A stretch of 64,000 bases of DNA from Zeugodacus cucurbitae (Eukaryota; Arthropoda; Insecta; Diptera; Tephritidae), in the NCBI RefSeq assembly GCF_028554725.1, contig NC_071671.1:62979001-63043000 (forward strand). Reading direction: 5' to 3'. Below the pieces are notes generated by a model. It had not been told where the DNA came from and searched no databases. It saw only the letters and a program-made list of their open reading frames with translations. Below, piece by piece: positions 61,501 to 64,000 of the stretch. The first letter of the stretch is position 1. Each line of letters starts with the position of its first letter. Made by a program: the position numbers and the translations under genes.

Positions 61501-64000
61501 CAGAGTAATAAAATATTTTTCAAATATTTTACAAAGTAGCCTTCGTGCATGTGGCTTAGCTGGATACCAAAAATACTCTATAGCAAAAGCTGTTGCCTAC
61601 ATTTCAGCGCCAAAACAAAAAAGTGTGAGCCAACTAAACCTGAGATTGTACGGGAATCAAGTAATCGAATGAGAACTTAATTCATGAACTTTCTTAAACC
61701 AAATCGGGACGAAATTCAAATAAATAAATTAACGTTTTTTTCGATTTTTCTATTAATTTAACTACATTCACTCTCTTAAAAGAATACACATTATGCTCTT
61801 AAATAGTTTCAATTTGTACTGATATCCAAACCATTTTCGAACTCCTCTTACATAACCTCAAACAAGTGCAACTGTATGTACATCTCCACATTTGTATTGC
61901 AACTACTTTTGTTTGATGAGTGCGTTGCATGTTGTTATCTTGCTTGCAACTTGCAACAACTCTATACATGTAGGTGTTAAAAGGCTTGTCTGAAGTAAGT
62001 ACTATCTGGTTGTTGTTGTTAAACACTTGTACTTGATTTGCATAGCAAATTTTGCGTTGTTGCAGAGGTGACTCGCACAAACACCTTGCCAATAAGTGCT
62101 ATAACTCATATCTGTACATTTGTTTTTTGGTGTATTTGCTTGTGAAAAGTAAGATACAATCTTGCATGCAACACTATTAGTTAAACGTCTAATTACATAT
62201 TAATTAACAAAAATGCGAGAGAGAAAAAAAATTTTGTTACAACAAATAACTAACAAAATGAGTGGCCATTAGAAGTTTCACAGGCAAATATTTTTTTGTT
62301 TTTGCGAAAAAAATATAATTTTTCTAGTTGCTAGCATATAGACAGCTGCTTACAGCAATTACTGCTAGCAACTTGAATATCCTTTGAGTCACAGAAACAC
62401 ACACTCATTTTGTATAGTTACAAAGTGCACCCTACTACACCGCACCGCACCACACCGTACGCACTTAGTTCCGCCACAGCTTGCCTGCAACAACAACAAC
62501 AGCAACAAATATATGTATGTATTTTCCCACTTTTTGCCATACTCAGTAGCCGACCGTAATTAACCATGTGTAACATGGCCTATAGCTAATGTGGCAATAA
62601 AGAAAAGCCTGTCAGCCGTTTGCCGTCAATTCACACACACAATCACACGTCTGTGTGTATATACGCTACATTCGTTACAAGTTACAAGTGACGTCGGTAG
62701 AAACCAAATACAAAACAATGATATACTCGTAAATGCATTAAACTGGCACTGGTAATAATAAAATTAGCCACTACATTAGAAGCGCATTAAAAAGCCTGCA
62801 TGTTTTATTGTGTATTAATAAGTGTAATGTGTTTTTTTAAAAACCATAAATATATATTTTTTATATTATTTTTTGCCGTATTTTCTTATTCCTTTTGCTT
62901 TCTAATAAACTAAACTTGATTAAAGTGCCTGACGCATATTAGTGCTATGCTAAATGCTATTTAGTTATGCTTGACAGTATGCCATATTTATTCAGATTTT
63001 TTATGGCCATGCGAAATTGGTTGTTCTAATAAGCTATATTAGTTTATATATATGCGAAGGGTTTATTTTTTCATAATAAAAATGGTGGAAGACGATTTTT
63101 AGATTCGAACTATATTCGAGCACATATATAGAGCACTTGACTATACTTTCAGAGACATATTTTCCAAAATTATTTTTGAAAAATGTATTGAACAAAGTGC
63201 TTCATAAAACCTACTCTAAGACCAGATAATGAAGAGAACGATATATTTTTGAACATAGAATATTATACCCTGTGGAAAAAGGCATTTAACTTCTCATGAT
63301 CCTTAGTTTTCAACATATTTTTGAACAATTTGTTTAATAAAGTGCCGGATGATACTTATTTTAATACTAGAGAAGTTAGAGATCGAATTACATTTCGACT
63401 ATAGAAAATATTATCATATTGGCAAGGAAATCGGCAGACAGAAAATTTGATCAGTAACTTAAAAAGGTCCTTCAGTAAGTAGGCCGCCCTGTAACTTTCG
63501 CTTTTTAATACCAAACTAAGAATAAATAAATTAAAAAAGGGTTACCAAATGTTTCAATACTCCAATACTCTAGACTCTACCTAAAAAATAAGTAGGCCAC
63601 ATACGAAATTGAACGAAAAAAAAAATAAATTCATCGAATTATCACAAAACACTTAAGTTTCGCAATAAAATACTGAGACAAGAAGGGTTGTACATAAAGG
63701 ATATAAGAATTCAACAAAAGTTAGCACTCAACGACAACCCTTCCAGCAGCGCATACGAACAATCAACCAAAAATAAGTCCAAAGAACGAAAGCTGAACAA
63801 TTGTAAAGAAACGAATAACTTTTATTTTCTGGAAGCAAACTAAAAAAAAATACCAAAAAATGCCTACTCGCACCTAATTTCTGCGTGCTTATTTTATGTG
63901 CCACTTCTACTCACTAAAATATCACGTGTTTCGTTTACGTTTTTCTCCGGCCACATCCACAACAATGCAAATTGGTCGTTTCAAGCGCTTCCGGTCACAA
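58591..64000. other. AT-rich noncoding DNA
   Basis: No supported gene, transposon end or tandem repeat was recognised. Open frames are under 100 codons, lack motifs and commonly overlap on both strands. Bases 62,440-62,520 have CACCGCACC- and ACAACA-type low-complexity DNA. Confidence 0.45.

Noticed and set aside
1..64000. CRISPR arrays, bacterial operons or prophage-like modules
   Set aside because: There are no regularly spaced identical repeats with unique spacers and no bacterial gene density or ribosome binding sites. The composition and transposons are those of an insect nuclear genome.
1..64000. Global enrichment of GGATTA/TAATCC
   Set aside because: About 45 occurrences were seen by eye, close to the roughly 42 expected from base composition. 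Only the local clusters were kept as findings.

Overview
This window looks like nuclear DNA of a higher fly. It is AT-rich and very low in coding density. It holds short CA/GT, ACAT and TGG microsatellites, mariner/Tc1-type transposons, a small TA-flanked MITE and a 5'-truncated non-LTR retrotransposon tail. Two copies of a dispersed repeat (42.05-43.27 kb and 53.29-54.17 kb) have ends that match, from memory, a repeat very common in tephritid fruit flies. A tephritid such as Bactrocera, Zeugodacus or Ceratitis is therefore my best guess, but the family is an inference.

Only one stretch looks like a real host coding exon: 39,047-39,929 on the minus strand. It is 883 bp, with a good acceptor and a GTGAGT donor, and encodes about 294 residues rich in Ala, Gln, Ser and Gly. 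The parent gene is not recognised. The rest reads as introns and/or intergenic regulatory DNA of one or more large genes. Candidate first-exon or promoter regions, all weak, lie in GC-richer islands at about 12.6-14.0, 19.6-20.3, 21.9-24.6, 44.0-45.2 and 50.2-52.3 kb.

Mobile DNA, left to right: a decayed mariner (5.37-7.08 kb) carries a second Tc1/mariner-superfamily element nested at a TA inside its transposase frame (5,695-6,624). An inverted-repeat remnant lies at 8.6-8.8 kb, a 170-bp CAGTTGAAC-type MITE at 27.81-27.98 kb and a non-LTR 3' fragment at 31.0-31.2 kb. The two copies of the dispersed repeat follow.

Unassigned repeat structure: a two-unit 170-bp tandem repeat (37.34-37.68 kb); a diverged array of about 120-bp units headed by AGCTTAAAAGCT (41.69-42.03 kb) that abuts the first dispersed repeat; and four dispersed copies of a palindrome-rich CACGTG/CATATG motif at intervals of about 134-150 bp (58.13-58.59 kb). 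Five GGATTA sites in one orientation lie within 436 bp at 27.16-27.59 kb, which suggests a possible K50-homeodomain-responsive enhancer.

I see no operons, CRISPR arrays, confident RNA genes or evidence of a new multi-gene system. Most short open frames here are chance frames, many produced by GT/CA microsatellites.
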